From: Flavobacterium anhuiense
Lineage (GTDB): Bacteria; Bacteroidota; Bacteroidia; Flavobacteriales; Flavobacteriaceae
Direction: 5' to 3'
Length of the DNA stretch: 64,000 bases
NCBI RefSeq assembly: GCF_004151235.1
Contig: NZ_JUIV01000005.1
Coordinates: 186,001-250,000, forward strand
The translations under genes were made by a program, and so were the position numbers. This document shows, in pieces, positions 53,611 through 62,208 of the stretch (the stretch's first letter is position 1; each line of letters opens with the position of its first letter). The notes beneath the pieces are model-generated. The model worked only from the letters and a program-made list of their open reading frames with translations, ran no database searches and was not told where the DNA came from.

Positions 53611-53756
53611 TTGCCATAGATTATATAGATTAAAAAGATTTTTTTTCGCCACGAATTCACGAATTATTTTTTGATAATCTTTGAAATTTTAAATTCGTGA
53701 ATTCGTGGCGATTTAACCAAGATAGAAAATCATTTTAATCTATATAATCTGTGGCT
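53611..53756. repeat. Nested inverted repeat, ccatagatta/gccacgaattc family, copy 2
   Basis: Perfect 19-bp inner stem cgccacgaattcacgaatt (53647-53665) / complement (53692-53710). Outer stem 'gccatagattatatagatta' (53613) and 'taatctatataatctgtggc' (53755). Same architecture as 25066-25240. Confidence 0.88.
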
Positions 53757-53763
53757 AAACAAT

Positions 53764-54927
53764 TTAAAAAGTTCCTTCTGATCCGCCACCGCTGAACCCT
53801 CCTCCTCCAAATTCCATTGGAGAATCTGTTTTGACTTCTGGTTTCATTCCGAAAGTTGAAGCCACGACTAAAGCTTCAGCATTTAATAAACTATCCGAAT
53901 GATTGATTCTATCTGGTTTAAAGGTCAAACCGCTTTCTTTTTCTTTTAATTTTTTAATTGAGAAATAAGCAATTGCAAATAAAACTATACCGCCAAGTGT
54001 AAGTGCAACCTCAATCGGTAAAACCGAATGATAAAATCGAATGGTATAAATTGAAAATGCAATAGCCAAAAAGCTGAGCCAAAGCATAATTCTGTCTTTT
54101 GTTTTTAAAGCTTGAACCAAATAAAGCACTGGCACTATAAAAGTGAAAGCATAAAAGAAAAATGCAAACGGAATATCTGTTCCTGGTTTTACTTCTGCTC
54201 CTAAAAGTTCTGCCGAAAGTTCTCTAACAACCAAATAATTACAAGAAAGATAAAATAAAACTAGGCAAAAACTATTTGCCAATAATAGTCCGTTGTAATA
54301 ATACCTTTCGTTCAGATGATTCATCATTTTTTTCGTCAAAAAGTAAAAAACTCCAGCAAAAAACATTGCTGTAAATGGTAAAATAGCTTTTCCGATATCT
54401 CCAAATTCAAACATTCCAAAAAACAAAAATGCCGTTGCAGAAAGGCAGAACACAAGCATTGAAATTACATGCAAATACCTTAGAAAGATAAAAAGCGCTC
54501 CAACTGCTACAAAAAAAGCAATTACCATTTCGTAACCTTCCGTTGTTATTCCTATTGCTGCTCCTAAGCATAAAAGCGCATTCAAAATAAAAGCATCGTC
54601 TAAACCGTGATTATGATACTCCTGATTGGCAAGCAATTCTACTCCTGCAAATCCAACTACAGCAAAAATATAACAGCAGATTTTAAAAAATGTATTCTCA
54701 GCGCTTAGCCCAAACAAAGAAATTGCTCCACAAATTGAACCAAATAATAAACAGCCAAGCAAAAAGAAACCTATTCTAACAAGGATATTTTTCTGGCTTT
54801 TTAAAACTGGAAGTTCTTTCTCTATAAATTTCTTCTGCTCTTTACTTATAAAACCTCCTTTAAATAAAGCATCCGCTTCATCAACTAAAACTTCATTATC
54901 CAATAATTGTTTGTTGTATACTATCAT
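53764..54927 (-). CDS. DUF2157-like membrane protein with Gly-rich C-terminus
   Basis: A 387-residue protein. A cytosolic N-terminus with DUF2157-like 'EADALFKGGFISKEQKKFIE' precedes about ten hydrophobic segments from residue 50 to 340, then a long polar tail ending 'MEFGGGGFSGGGSEGTF'. Its start overlaps the upstream DUF2157 gene by 4 bases (ATGA), so the two are translationally coupled. The function is unknown; the Gly-rich tail resembles cell-surface or TPM-type tails. Confidence 0.85.
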   Translation of the reverse strand: MIVYNKQLLDNEVLVDEADALFKGGFISKEQKKFIEKELPVLKSQKNILVRIGFFLLGCLLFGSICGAISLFGLSAENTFFKICCYIFAVVGFAGVELLANQEYHNHGLDDAFILNALLCLGAAIGITTEGYEMVIAFFVAVGALFIFLRYLHVISMLVFCLSATAFLFFGMFEFGDIGKAILPFTAMFFAGVFYFLTKKMMNHLNERYYYNGLLLANSFCLVLFYLSCNYLVVRELSAELLGAEVKPGTDIPFAFFFYAFTFIVPVLYLVQALKTKDRIMLWLSFLAIAFSIYTIRFYHSVLPIEVALTLGGIVLFAIAYFSIKKLKEKESGLTFKPDRINHSDSLLNAEALVVASTFGMKPEVKTDSPMEFGGGGFSGGGSEGTF

Positions 54928-55925
54928 TCTACGATTTCTTTATGGAAGTTTTTAATTAGTTTAATGAACATTATAATTGAGCCAACAAAGTAAGCTGGCA
55001 ACAAGAAAATAAGTAATTCCCAAATATCAGAGAAATCAACATTTTCAAAAATTCTGAACAAAACAATGTTTCCGCCGATATAAGCGTAAACAATCATAAA
55101 TACATATAGAGACATTGCTTTATACTGGTAACTGGCTTTATAAAAATAATACGTTGAGCTAGCTAAAATTATAGCAAAAATTATCCATGTTAAAGTATCA
55201 TAACCTGTTAGATTACTAATTGTCGCAATACTTACAATATGCAATGCAAAAGTGTGAAAAACCAAACTAAAATGAGTTTTAAGAGAAATTCTTAGGCTGT
55301 AAATTGTCCATAAAACCAATAAAATTCCTAACATTATTGCTGAATAGCTTAAACTTTGGCTTGCATACAAATTATTGCTATCATTAAATATGTCTTGTGG
55401 CGTAACTGAAAGTCCCACATAAGCCGCCAAACCAGTAATGGCAATAGTTAAAACGCTTCGATTATCAAAATAATATGCGCAAAAGAAACTAACAATGGTT
55501 GGTACTAAAGTAGCCAAACCGTAATGCTCTCCAAAGGGTTTATATTGAAATTGGAGATACCCAATGAAAATACAGGTTAGAATATTTCCCGCCAAAACCA
55601 GATATTCTAAAACAGGATGTTCAAATGTTGTTTCTGATTTCTGAAAACCTTTGGAATGTTTGAAACAATAAAAAAAGCAAACCGCAATCACAATTAAAAG
55701 CAATGATAGAATGGCTATATGACCTATGGTATCAATATTTTCATAAATCAAAATTCCAATTCCTGAAGTAAATAATAATACTGATAAATAAAGGAATAAC
55801 TTTAATTCTGCATTTAAAGAAAAGATATTTAAATTTCGATAGGTTTTTACTTCTTCAAACTGATTTTCAGTTATTAAACCTTTCTCAAAAAGATGGAGAG
55901 CAGACTGATCTTTAAATTTTTCCAT
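54924..55925 (-). CDS. DUF2157 membrane protein
   Basis: A 333-residue protein: N-terminal DUF2157 helix bundle 'FEKGLITENQFEEVKTYRNL' (residues 13-32), then about ten TM segments from residue 38 to 325 and a short basic tail. It is paired with the following gene, which has a similar start and topology. The two may form a hetero-oligomer; the role is unknown. Confidence 0.85.
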   Translation of the reverse strand: MEKFKDQSALHLFEKGLITENQFEEVKTYRNLNIFSLNAELKLFLYLSVLLFTSGIGILIYENIDTIGHIAILSLLLIVIAVCFFYCFKHSKGFQKSETTFEHPVLEYLVLAGNILTCIFIGYLQFQYKPFGEHYGLATLVPTIVSFFCAYYFDNRSVLTIAITGLAAYVGLSVTPQDIFNDSNNLYASQSLSYSAIMLGILLVLWTIYSLRISLKTHFSLVFHTFALHIVSIATISNLTGYDTLTWIIFAIILASSTYYFYKASYQYKAMSLYVFMIVYAYIGGNIVLFRIFENVDFSDIWELLIFLLPAYFVGSIIMFIKLIKNFHKEIVE

Positions 55926-56109
55926 TGGTACGTTTTAAACTGTTACATCAAATATATGTATTTAGCATGAATTTTCTGCTTTTACATAACAACCTTTACT
56001 GTTTTTTTATAAACATATCTTCAGTTTATTTGAATATTATAAACTTAAAAACAACATTTATAATTTTAAAAATCAAACCTTTAAAACACAAAAAATTGAT
56101 AAATTAATT

Positions 56110-56138
56110 TGAAATTATTTTAATTCTTTTACATTTGT
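56110..56138 (+). promoter_or_regulatory. Pectate lyase promoter TTG-N18-TACATTTG
   Basis: -33 TTG (56110-56112) and -7 TACATTTG (56131-56138) with 18-base spacing, an ideal Bacteroidota promoter. A second TACATTTG is at 56149-56156. Confidence 0.7.
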
Positions 56139-56152
56139 GCAATCGATTACAT
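56139..56152 (+). promoter_or_regulatory. LacI-type operator TGCAATCGATTACA
   Basis: A near-perfect dyad (AATCGATT core, TG/CA ends) immediately downstream of the -7 element and spanning the predicted transcription start, hence a repressor site. The motif resembles LacI/GalR-family operators. No LacI gene lies in the window. Confidence 0.6.
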
Positions 56153-56187
56153 TTGACTATTAAACCACAAAAAACCAACACTTAAAA

Positions 56188-57504
56188 ATGAAAGCAAAAC
56201 TTATTTTATTAGCATTGTTTCTGCCTTGCTCCTTTCTGTTTGCTCAAAATTATTTCATGAGCACTCCAGAAGGTTTCGGAGCTTCTGCAACTGGCGGTGG
56301 AAGTGCAACTCCTGTTACAGTTACCACTCTAGCTGATTTGACTGCAAAACTAAAACTAAGTACTCCGCAAGTTATTCTAGTTTCGGGAACTATAAATTGC
56401 ACATACACCAGTCTGCAAGTAAATGATAAAACAGTAATTGGCCTTCCTGGTGCGCGTTTGGTTAATCTCGATCAAACAGCCGCTGGTTCAGGAATTTTAA
56501 GTTTAAAACCTAGTTCTAATAACATTATCATAAGAAATTTAATTTTTGAAGGTCCGGGCGCATATGATGTTGATGGGCGTGACAATCTTACTTCAGAAGC
56601 CACTAATCTCTGGGTAGACCATTGCGAATTTCAAGACGGAATGGACGGCAATTTTGACAATAAAGGTGCTGCTGATAACGTAACGGTTTCTTGGTGCAAA
56701 TTTACCTATTTGAAAGCTCCAAAAGCTGGAGGTTCTGGCGGAGCCGATGATCATCGCTTTTCTGATTTGGTTGGTTCTTCTAAAACTGACGCACCATCTG
56801 ATGGCCATTACAGCATTACTTTTAAAAATTGCTATTGGGCTGAAGGCTGTAAAGAAAGAATGCCAAGAGCAAGAAATGCTGAACTTCACATTTTAAACTG
56901 CTATTATAACACTTCTGTTTCTGGTTCGCTTGCAATTGGTTTAGGTGGCGGAAGCAACAATACAACTTGCTATGTTGAAGGAACTGATTTTGCTAAAATA
57001 GGAACAGCTTTTAAAAATTATATAAGCACTGATGGCGGAACAATCGGAATTGCTTTTACAGATTGTTTGAATGCCCCAACAAATTCTGGAACAACAGTAA
57101 CAAAACCTTCTTATGCATATAGCGTTCTGCCAATCGGGAATGTTGCGGGATATATTTCAAATGCTTCATGCGGAGCCGGAGCAACGCTTCAGGTTACTGC
57201 TCAAGGCGTTCTTTCTACAAGCTGTAACAATTTAGGACTTAATGACAATGCAAATAATTTGGATTTGAAGTATTATCCATCAGTTATAAATCGTCTTTTG
57301 AATATTGATTTTTCAAGTTCCGATAATGGTTTAGCTGAAGTAAATTTGTTTTCTTCAAATGGTTCAAAAGTATATTCGCATTCCAAAAACGTTTCTCCTG
57401 ACGAAAAATTAGAATTAAACGTCGGAAATCTTGCAAAAGGCATTTATGTCTGTAAAGTACAAATAGACAATCGAAGCAAAACATTTAAATTAGTAAAAAA
57501 CTAA
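56188..57504 (+). CDS. Type IX secreted pectate lyase (PL1-like)
   Basis: A 438-residue protein. Signal peptide ends FAQN. Residues about 25-340 are a right-handed beta-helix of polysaccharide lyase family 1 with the calcium-site segment 'NLWVDHCEFQDGMDGNFDNK', 'DDHRFSDLVGSS' and 'CKERMPRARNAELHI' (catalytic Arg region). The C-terminal 80 residues ('KYYPSVINRLLNIDFSSS', 'GIYVCKVQIDNRSKTFKLV') are a type-A sorting domain of the type IX secretion system, so the enzyme is exported to the surface or medium. It cleaves polygalacturonate. Single gene with its own promoter. Confidence 0.92.
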   Translation: MKAKLILLALFLPCSFLFAQNYFMSTPEGFGASATGGGSATPVTVTTLADLTAKLKLSTPQVILVSGTINCTYTSLQVNDKTVIGLPGARLVNLDQTAAGSGILSLKPSSNNIIIRNLIFEGPGAYDVDGRDNLTSEATNLWVDHCEFQDGMDGNFDNKGAADNVTVSWCKFTYLKAPKAGGSGGADDHRFSDLVGSSKTDAPSDGHYSITFKNCYWAEGCKERMPRARNAELHILNCYYNTSVSGSLAIGLGGGSNNTTCYVEGTDFAKIGTAFKNYISTDGGTIGIAFTDCLNAPTNSGTTVTKPSYAYSVLPIGNVAGYISNASCGAGATLQVTAQGVLSTSCNNLGLNDNANNLDLKYYPSVINRLLNIDFSSSDNGLAEVNLFSSNGSKVYSHSKNVSPDEKLELNVGNLAKGIYVCKVQIDNRSKTFKLVKN

Positions 57505-57518
57505 TTCTTGTATAAAGC

Positions 57519-57552
57519 AAAAGGTCATTGAAACAAATCAATGACCTTTCTA
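57519..57552. terminator. Bidirectional terminator pectate lyase / argH
   Basis: Perfect 12-bp stem aaaggtcattga / tcaatgaccttt with loop aacaaa between convergent genes. Confidence 0.88.
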
Positions 57553-57585
57553 CATTTTACAGCTTACTTTTCACATTTAACAAAA

Positions 57586-58866
57586 CTAAAAAGCCGCCTT
57601 CATTTTATCTTTAATCGCATCTAAGCATAAATTATTGATACTTCCTTCGTGCGTGTGTTTTGTTGCTTTTGGAGATTTATATGTTCCCGATTCCAATTGT
57701 TCAGCAACAGCTTTGTACGCATCTCTAAACGGCATTCCAGCCACTACCATTTCGTTTAAAGTATCAACCGTAAACAAATAATCGTATTTTTTATCTTCTA
57801 AAATATGATCTTTTACCGTGATATCTTTTATAGAAAAGATTGCAATATCCAAACAAGCTTTCAAGTTCTGAATTGCTGGAAATAAACCTTCTTTCAAAAG
57901 CTGTAAATCTCTGTGGTATCCGCTTGGAAGATTATTTGTGATTAAAGTGATTTCGTAAGGAAGCGCCTGAATCTTATTGCATTTTCCTCTGATTAATTCG
58001 AAAACATCAGGGTTCTTTTTATGAGGCATAATACTCGAACCTGTTGTAAGATGCGCCGGAAGACCAATAAAATCAAAATTCTGGCTCATGTACAAACAAA
58101 CGTCCATTGCAAATTTTGATAACGTTCCTGCAACGCTTGTCATTGCAAAAGCAACTGTTTTTTCTGCTTTTCCGCGGCTCATTTGTGCGGCAACAGCATT
58201 GTATTTTAAAGTTTCAAAACCTAATTCTTGTGTTGTAAATGTTCTGTTGATTGGAAATGAGCTTCCGTAACCTGCTGCAGAACCTAACGGATTCTGATCT
58301 ACAATTTTTGAAGCGGCATTCAACATTGTAATATCGTCAATCAAACTTTCGGCGTAAGCAGAAAACCACATTCCGAAAGATGATGGCATTGCAATTTGCA
58401 AATGCGTATATCCTGGCAATAAAACATTTTGATGTTTTTCCGCCGATTCCATCAGCAAGTCAAAAAGCGTTTTAACCTGCTCTTTTATCGCTTTTAACTC
58501 GTCTTTTAAATACAAATGAACATCTACTAGAACCTGATCGTTACGAGAACGCGCGGTGTGGATTTTCTTTCCTGCATCGCCTAATTTTACAGTTAGAAGA
58601 TATTCAATTTTAGAATGTACATCTTCGAAACTATCTTCGATTTCGAAATTACCCACTACGATATCTGCAATGATTTCGTTTAAAGCATCAACCAAAGAGG
58701 TTGTTTCTTCCTGCGTCAACAAACCAATCTGCCCAAGCATTTTAGCATGAGCAATTGAGCCTAATGCATCGTATTTTGCTAAAACTAAATCCAGTTCACG
58801 GTCGTTTCCAACTGTAAATTGTTCAATTTGTTTATCTGTTGGTATTCCTTTTTCCCAAAGTTTCAT
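57586..58866 (-). CDS. argH: Argininosuccinate lyase
   Basis: A 426-residue fumarase-superfamily enzyme splitting argininosuccinate into arginine and fumarate. Signature 'TTGSSIMPHKKNPDVFELIR' near residue 280; 'DVHSKIEYLLTVKLGDAGKK' and 'TARSRNDQVLVDVHLYLKDE' near residue 85-125. Complete, at the 3' end of the arg/pro gene run, 69 bases after argE, with a terminator beyond. Confidence 0.95.
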   Translation of the reverse strand: MKLWEKGIPTDKQIEQFTVGNDRELDLVLAKYDALGSIAHAKMLGQIGLLTQEETTSLVDALNEIIADIVVGNFEIEDSFEDVHSKIEYLLTVKLGDAGKKIHTARSRNDQVLVDVHLYLKDELKAIKEQVKTLFDLLMESAEKHQNVLLPGYTHLQIAMPSSFGMWFSAYAESLIDDITMLNAASKIVDQNPLGSAAGYGSSFPINRTFTTQELGFETLKYNAVAAQMSRGKAEKTVAFAMTSVAGTLSKFAMDVCLYMSQNFDFIGLPAHLTTGSSIMPHKKNPDVFELIRGKCNKIQALPYEITLITNNLPSGYHRDLQLLKEGLFPAIQNLKACLDIAIFSIKDITVKDHILEDKKYDYLFTVDTLNEMVVAGMPFRDAYKAVAEQLESGTYKSPKATKHTHEGSINNLCLDAIKDKMKAAF

Positions 58867-58891
58867 AGGTCATTTTATGTTTCGGAAGAAA

Positions 58892-58922
58892 CCTAACAGG
58901 TTTTTAAAACCTGTTAGGTTTG
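58892..58922. repeat. Palindrome aaacctaacaggttt / aacctgttaggttt
   Basis: A near-perfect 31-base palindrome in the argE-argH gap, ending shortly before the argE stop region; a palindrome type not seen elsewhere in this window. Confidence 0.85.
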
Positions 58923-58934
58923 ACTTCGATATTA

Positions 58935-60005
58935 TTATAATTTAAAGAAACCCGTTAGTATTTTTATATACAGGTCGACTCCTTCTACAATTTCATTTAC
59001 AAAAATAAATTCGTCTGCTGAATGCGAACGCAATGTTTCTCCTGGCCCAAGTTTCAAAGACTGACAGCTTAAAACCGATTGGTCTGAAAGTGTTGGCGAA
59101 CCATAAGTTGTTCTTCCTAAAGCAATTCCTGCCTGAACCAAACCGTGCTCGATTGGAATAGACGATGAATTTAAGTGCATTGATCTTGGTGTTACTTCGG
59201 CATTTACGTTTGCTTTTACCACTTCCAAAATTTCAGCATTGGTATAACGGTCTGTTACACGAATATCAACTACCAAATCACATTCTGATGGCACTACATT
59301 GTGCTGTTTTCCTGCATTGATTTGCGTTACAGTCATTTTTACAGGACCTAAAACATCTGAGATTTTGTCGAATTTATAGTTTTTAAACCATTCCATTACT
59401 GGAATCGATTTGTATAATGCATTATCATCGTTTTGGTGTGCGGCGTGGCTTGCAGTTCCTTTTACTTTTACATCTAAAACTAAAAGTCCTTTTTCTGCAA
59501 CTGCCAATTGCATTAAAGTCGGTTCTCCAACAATTGCACAGTCTAATTCTGGCAAATGCTTTAAAACACTGTTTAAACCATTTTTCCCACTGCTTTCTTC
59601 TTCGGCGGAAGCCACAATTACAATATTGTGAGAAAGATTTTGATTTTCATAAAAATGTACAAAAGTTGCCAATAATGAAACCAGGCATCCTCCTGCATCA
59701 TTACTTCCTAAACCAAATAGTTTTCCGTCTTTTTCAATTGCTTTAAACGGATCGTTGGTATACGCTTGATTTGGGCGAACGGTATCGTGATGTGAATTTA
59801 GTAAAAGTGTTGGTTTATTTTCGTCGAAATATTTGTTGAAAGCCCACACATTGTTATTTTCTCTCTTGAATGGAATTTCATTCTGATTGAACCAATTTTC
59901 GATTAAAAGAGCTGTCTGATCTTCTTCACTTGAAAATGAAGGGGTTTCGATTAAGCTTTTTAATAAACTAATTGCTTCCTGGGTAAGCGTATCTATATTT
60001 TTCAT
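58935..60005 (-). CDS. argE: M20-family acylornithine deacetylase
   Basis: A 356-residue metallo-hydrolase (start ATG 60005, MKNIDTLTQEAI) releasing ornithine from its N-acyl form. Zinc-binding residues are in 'LLLNSHHDTVRPNQAY' (His), 'GLGSNDAGGCLVSLL' (Asp) and 'VASAEEESSGKNG' (catalytic Glu-Glu). Family style ArgE/DapE; position between argB and argH selects ArgE. In Bacteroidota the acyl group may be succinyl instead of acetyl. Confidence 0.9.
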   Translation of the reverse strand: MKNIDTLTQEAISLLKSLIETPSFSSEEDQTALLIENWFNQNEIPFKRENNNVWAFNKYFDENKPTLLLNSHHDTVRPNQAYTNDPFKAIEKDGKLFGLGSNDAGGCLVSLLATFVHFYENQNLSHNIVIVASAEEESSGKNGLNSVLKHLPELDCAIVGEPTLMQLAVAEKGLLVLDVKVKGTASHAAHQNDDNALYKSIPVMEWFKNYKFDKISDVLGPVKMTVTQINAGKQHNVVPSECDLVVDIRVTDRYTNAEILEVVKANVNAEVTPRSMHLNSSSIPIEHGLVQAGIALGRTTYGSPTLSDQSVLSCQSLKLGPGETLRSHSADEFIFVNEIVEGVDLYIKILTGFFKL

Positions 60006-60010
60006 TTTAA

Positions 60011-60068
60011 TAAGGTTCAAAGGCTCAAAGGGACAAAGCAACAAAGTTTTTAAGCTTTCCTTTGACCA
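60011..60068. repeat. ttcaaaggctcaaag-family repeat in argB-argE gap
   Basis: 'aaggttcaaaggctcaaagg' then 'gacaaagcaacaaag', the same family as 15561-15600. The remainder of the 247-base gap holds only AT-rich sequence. Confidence 0.6.
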
Positions 60069-60252
60069 TTTTTACTTGCGCAAATTTATTTAAAATACCT
60101 CGCGCGCTCTATTTTTTTGCCACTAATTACACGGATTTCCAAACATTATTTTTTTGTTGTAGATTTAAAATCAAAATGAACTTTTTAATGTTTCTCTAAA
60201 ATTATTTTCTCTTTTAACAGCAAAAATCAAAGTCAATTTGTGGCAACATTTT

Positions 60253-61029
60253 TTATAATGTAATCGTTGTATGCGGAATATTTGAATTTTGGAGCATTCT
60301 GTGATGACCTATTTTGATTTTCTGCACACCTCTTGATAAACTATTAAAACAGTTATCCAATTTTGGAATCATTCCTGAATGAATTACTTTTTCTTCTTTT
60401 AGTTTGTTATATAATGTCTCGTTGATTTCTGTAATTACAGATGAATCGTCTTCTGAATCCATCAAAACACCTTGTTTTTCAAAACAATAAGTCAACGTTA
60501 CATCAAAAACTTCAGATAAAGCGATTGACAATTCGCTTGCAATTGTATCTGCATTTGTATTTAATAATTGCCCGTTTTTATCGTGTGTAATTGCACAGAA
60601 AACAGGAACAACTCCAGCTTCTAATAAAGTTGCCAGTAATTTGGTGTTGACTTGTTTTACATCGCCTACAAATCCGTAATCGATTGTTGGGTGATTTCTT
60701 TTTATTGACTGAATTAAATTTCCGTCAGCTCCAGAAAAACCAATTGCGTTATTATCTTTTGCCTGCAATTGCGCCACAATATGTTTATTGATTTGTCCTG
60801 CATAAATCATCACGACAACATCAAGCATTGGAGCATCTGTAATTCGGCGTCCATCAATCATTTGTGGAACTAATCCAATACTCTGAGCCATTTTTGTAGC
60901 CGATTTTCCACCGCCATGAACTAAAACTTTATAGCCTTCAATTTTAGAAAAATCGGTTATAAATTGTTCTAATTCTGCTGGATTGTCGATGATGTTTCCA
61001 CCTATTTTTATTACGGTAACTTTCTTCAT
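60253..61029 (-). CDS. argB: Acetylglutamate (acylglutamate) kinase
   Basis: A 258-residue amino-acid-kinase-family enzyme. 'VIKIGGNIIDNPAELEQF' (Lys and Gly-rich phosphate loop), 'YKVLVHGGGKSATKMAQ' and 'GVVPVFCAITHDKNGQLLN' are present; the C-terminal 'HSGMIPKLDNCFNSL' is the nucleotide-binding end. It phosphorylates N-acylglutamate for arginine synthesis. No N-terminal allosteric helix is seen, suggesting the arginine-insensitive type. Confidence 0.93.
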   Translation of the reverse strand: MKKVTVIKIGGNIIDNPAELEQFITDFSKIEGYKVLVHGGGKSATKMAQSIGLVPQMIDGRRITDAPMLDVVVMIYAGQINKHIVAQLQAKDNNAIGFSGADGNLIQSIKRNHPTIDYGFVGDVKQVNTKLLATLLEAGVVPVFCAITHDKNGQLLNTNADTIASELSIALSEVFDVTLTYCFEKQGVLMDSEDDSSVITEINETLYNKLKEEKVIHSGMIPKLDNCFNSLSRGVQKIKIGHHRMLQNSNIPHTTITL

Positions 61030-61117
61030 AAGATTCTAAGGTTCTGAGATTCTAAGATACTAAGTTTTTTTCTGCGCAAAGTTTCTTAGCATCTTAGTAG
61101 CTTAGAATCTTAGCAAC
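61027..61117. repeat. Inverted repeat, ctaagattctaag family, copy 5 (argB-argF' gap)
   Basis: 'agattctaaggttctgagat' onward and the complement 'cttagtagcttagaatctta'; it occupies almost the whole 96-base gap between argF' and argB. Confidence 0.75.
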
Positions 61118-61125
61118 TTCAAAAA

Positions 61126-62079
61126 TTATATTTTCTTAAGAATCTTTTGTAAAACTAATTGTGCTGAATAGGTTCTATTATTTGCCTGCTCGATTACGAT
61201 TGAATTTTCTCCGTCTAAAACTTCGTCGCTTACAATTACGTTACGACGAACTGGAAGACAGTGCATAAATTTTCCGTTGTTGGTTAAAGCCATTTTCTCG
61301 GCTGTAACCGTCCAATTTGGATCGCTGTTGGTTACTTTTCCGTAATCGTTGAAATTACTCCAGTTTTTTACGTAAACGAAATCAGCATTTTCGAAAGCTT
61401 TATCTTGATCGTACTCGATTGTACAGTCTTTTGTGATTTCTGGACTTAGCTCATAACCTTCTGGGTGCGTGATTACAAAATCCATATCCTTTTGCATTTG
61501 CATCATTTCTACGAATGAATTGGCAACTGCTTGAGGCAACGCTTTTGGATGCGGCGCCCAAGAAAGAACCACTTTTGGTTTGTTTTTGTGTCTAGGTTTG
61601 AATTCTTCCATTGTAATTGCATCTGCCAACGATTGTAATGGGTGACGAATAGCGCTTTCCATATTTACAATTGGCACTGTAGCATATTTCAAGAATCCTG
61701 AAATTACAGTTTCCTGATAATCTTTTTCTTTATCAACCAAACCTGCAAAAGCACGAATGGCAATAATATCACAATATTGCGAAACTACTTCTGCAGCTTC
61801 TTTAATATGTTCTGAAGCGCCAGAATTCATAACTGCTCCATCTTCGAACTCCAATGTCCATCCTTCATTGGTAAAGTTCATTACCATAACGTTCATTCCT
61901 AAGTTCATTGCCGCTTTTTGAGTACTTAAACGCGTTCTCAAACTCGGATTAAAGAATAACATTCCAAGAGTTTTATTCTTTCCTAAACTCTGATTTTTAA
62001 GCGGATTCTTTTTGATTTTAATCGCTTGTTTTACCCATTTTGATAATGAGTTGATGTCTTTTATTGAAATATAGTTCAT
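61126..62079 (-). CDS. argF': N-acylornithine carbamoyltransferase (ArgF', acetyl- or succinyl-specific)
   Basis: A 317-residue transcarbamylase. Carbamoyl-phosphate loop 'FFNPSLRTRLS' (residues 43-53), 'ATVPIVNMESAIRHPLQSLA' near 130, and 'MHCLPVRRN' near the end. Trp74 precedes Ser89 by 15 residues, in 'NSGASEHIKEAA'. This position is Glu in acetyl-ornithine-specific and Pro in succinyl-ornithine-specific enzymes (recalled from the literature), so Ser leaves the specificity open. Upstream of argB, downstream of proB on the minus strand. Confidence 0.92.
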   Translation of the reverse strand: MNYISIKDINSLSKWVKQAIKIKKNPLKNQSLGKNKTLGMLFFNPSLRTRLSTQKAAMNLGMNVMVMNFTNEGWTLEFEDGAVMNSGASEHIKEAAEVVSQYCDIIAIRAFAGLVDKEKDYQETVISGFLKYATVPIVNMESAIRHPLQSLADAITMEEFKPRHKNKPKVVLSWAPHPKALPQAVANSFVEMMQMQKDMDFVITHPEGYELSPEITKDCTIEYDQDKAFENADFVYVKNWSNFNDYGKVTNSDPNWTVTAEKMALTNNGKFMHCLPVRRNVIVSDEVLDGENSIVIEQANNRTYSAQLVLQKILKKI

Positions 62080-62087
62080 TTGTTTTT

Positions 62088-62208
62088 TTGTTTAATCGGT
62101 TAATCGTTGATTTGTTTAATTGTTTTGTTGCTTAAACAAATCTAACTTTATCCTTTTGCTTTTTTATGTTCATTTTCTAATCGATTAACCGAATTAACGA
62201 TTAAACAG
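62088..62208. repeat. Inverted repeat in proB-argF' gap
   Basis: 'tttaatcggttaatcgttga' and 'attaaccgaattaacgatta' form an imperfect hairpin, ending at the proB stop; a palindrome type distinct from its neighbours. Confidence 0.7.
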
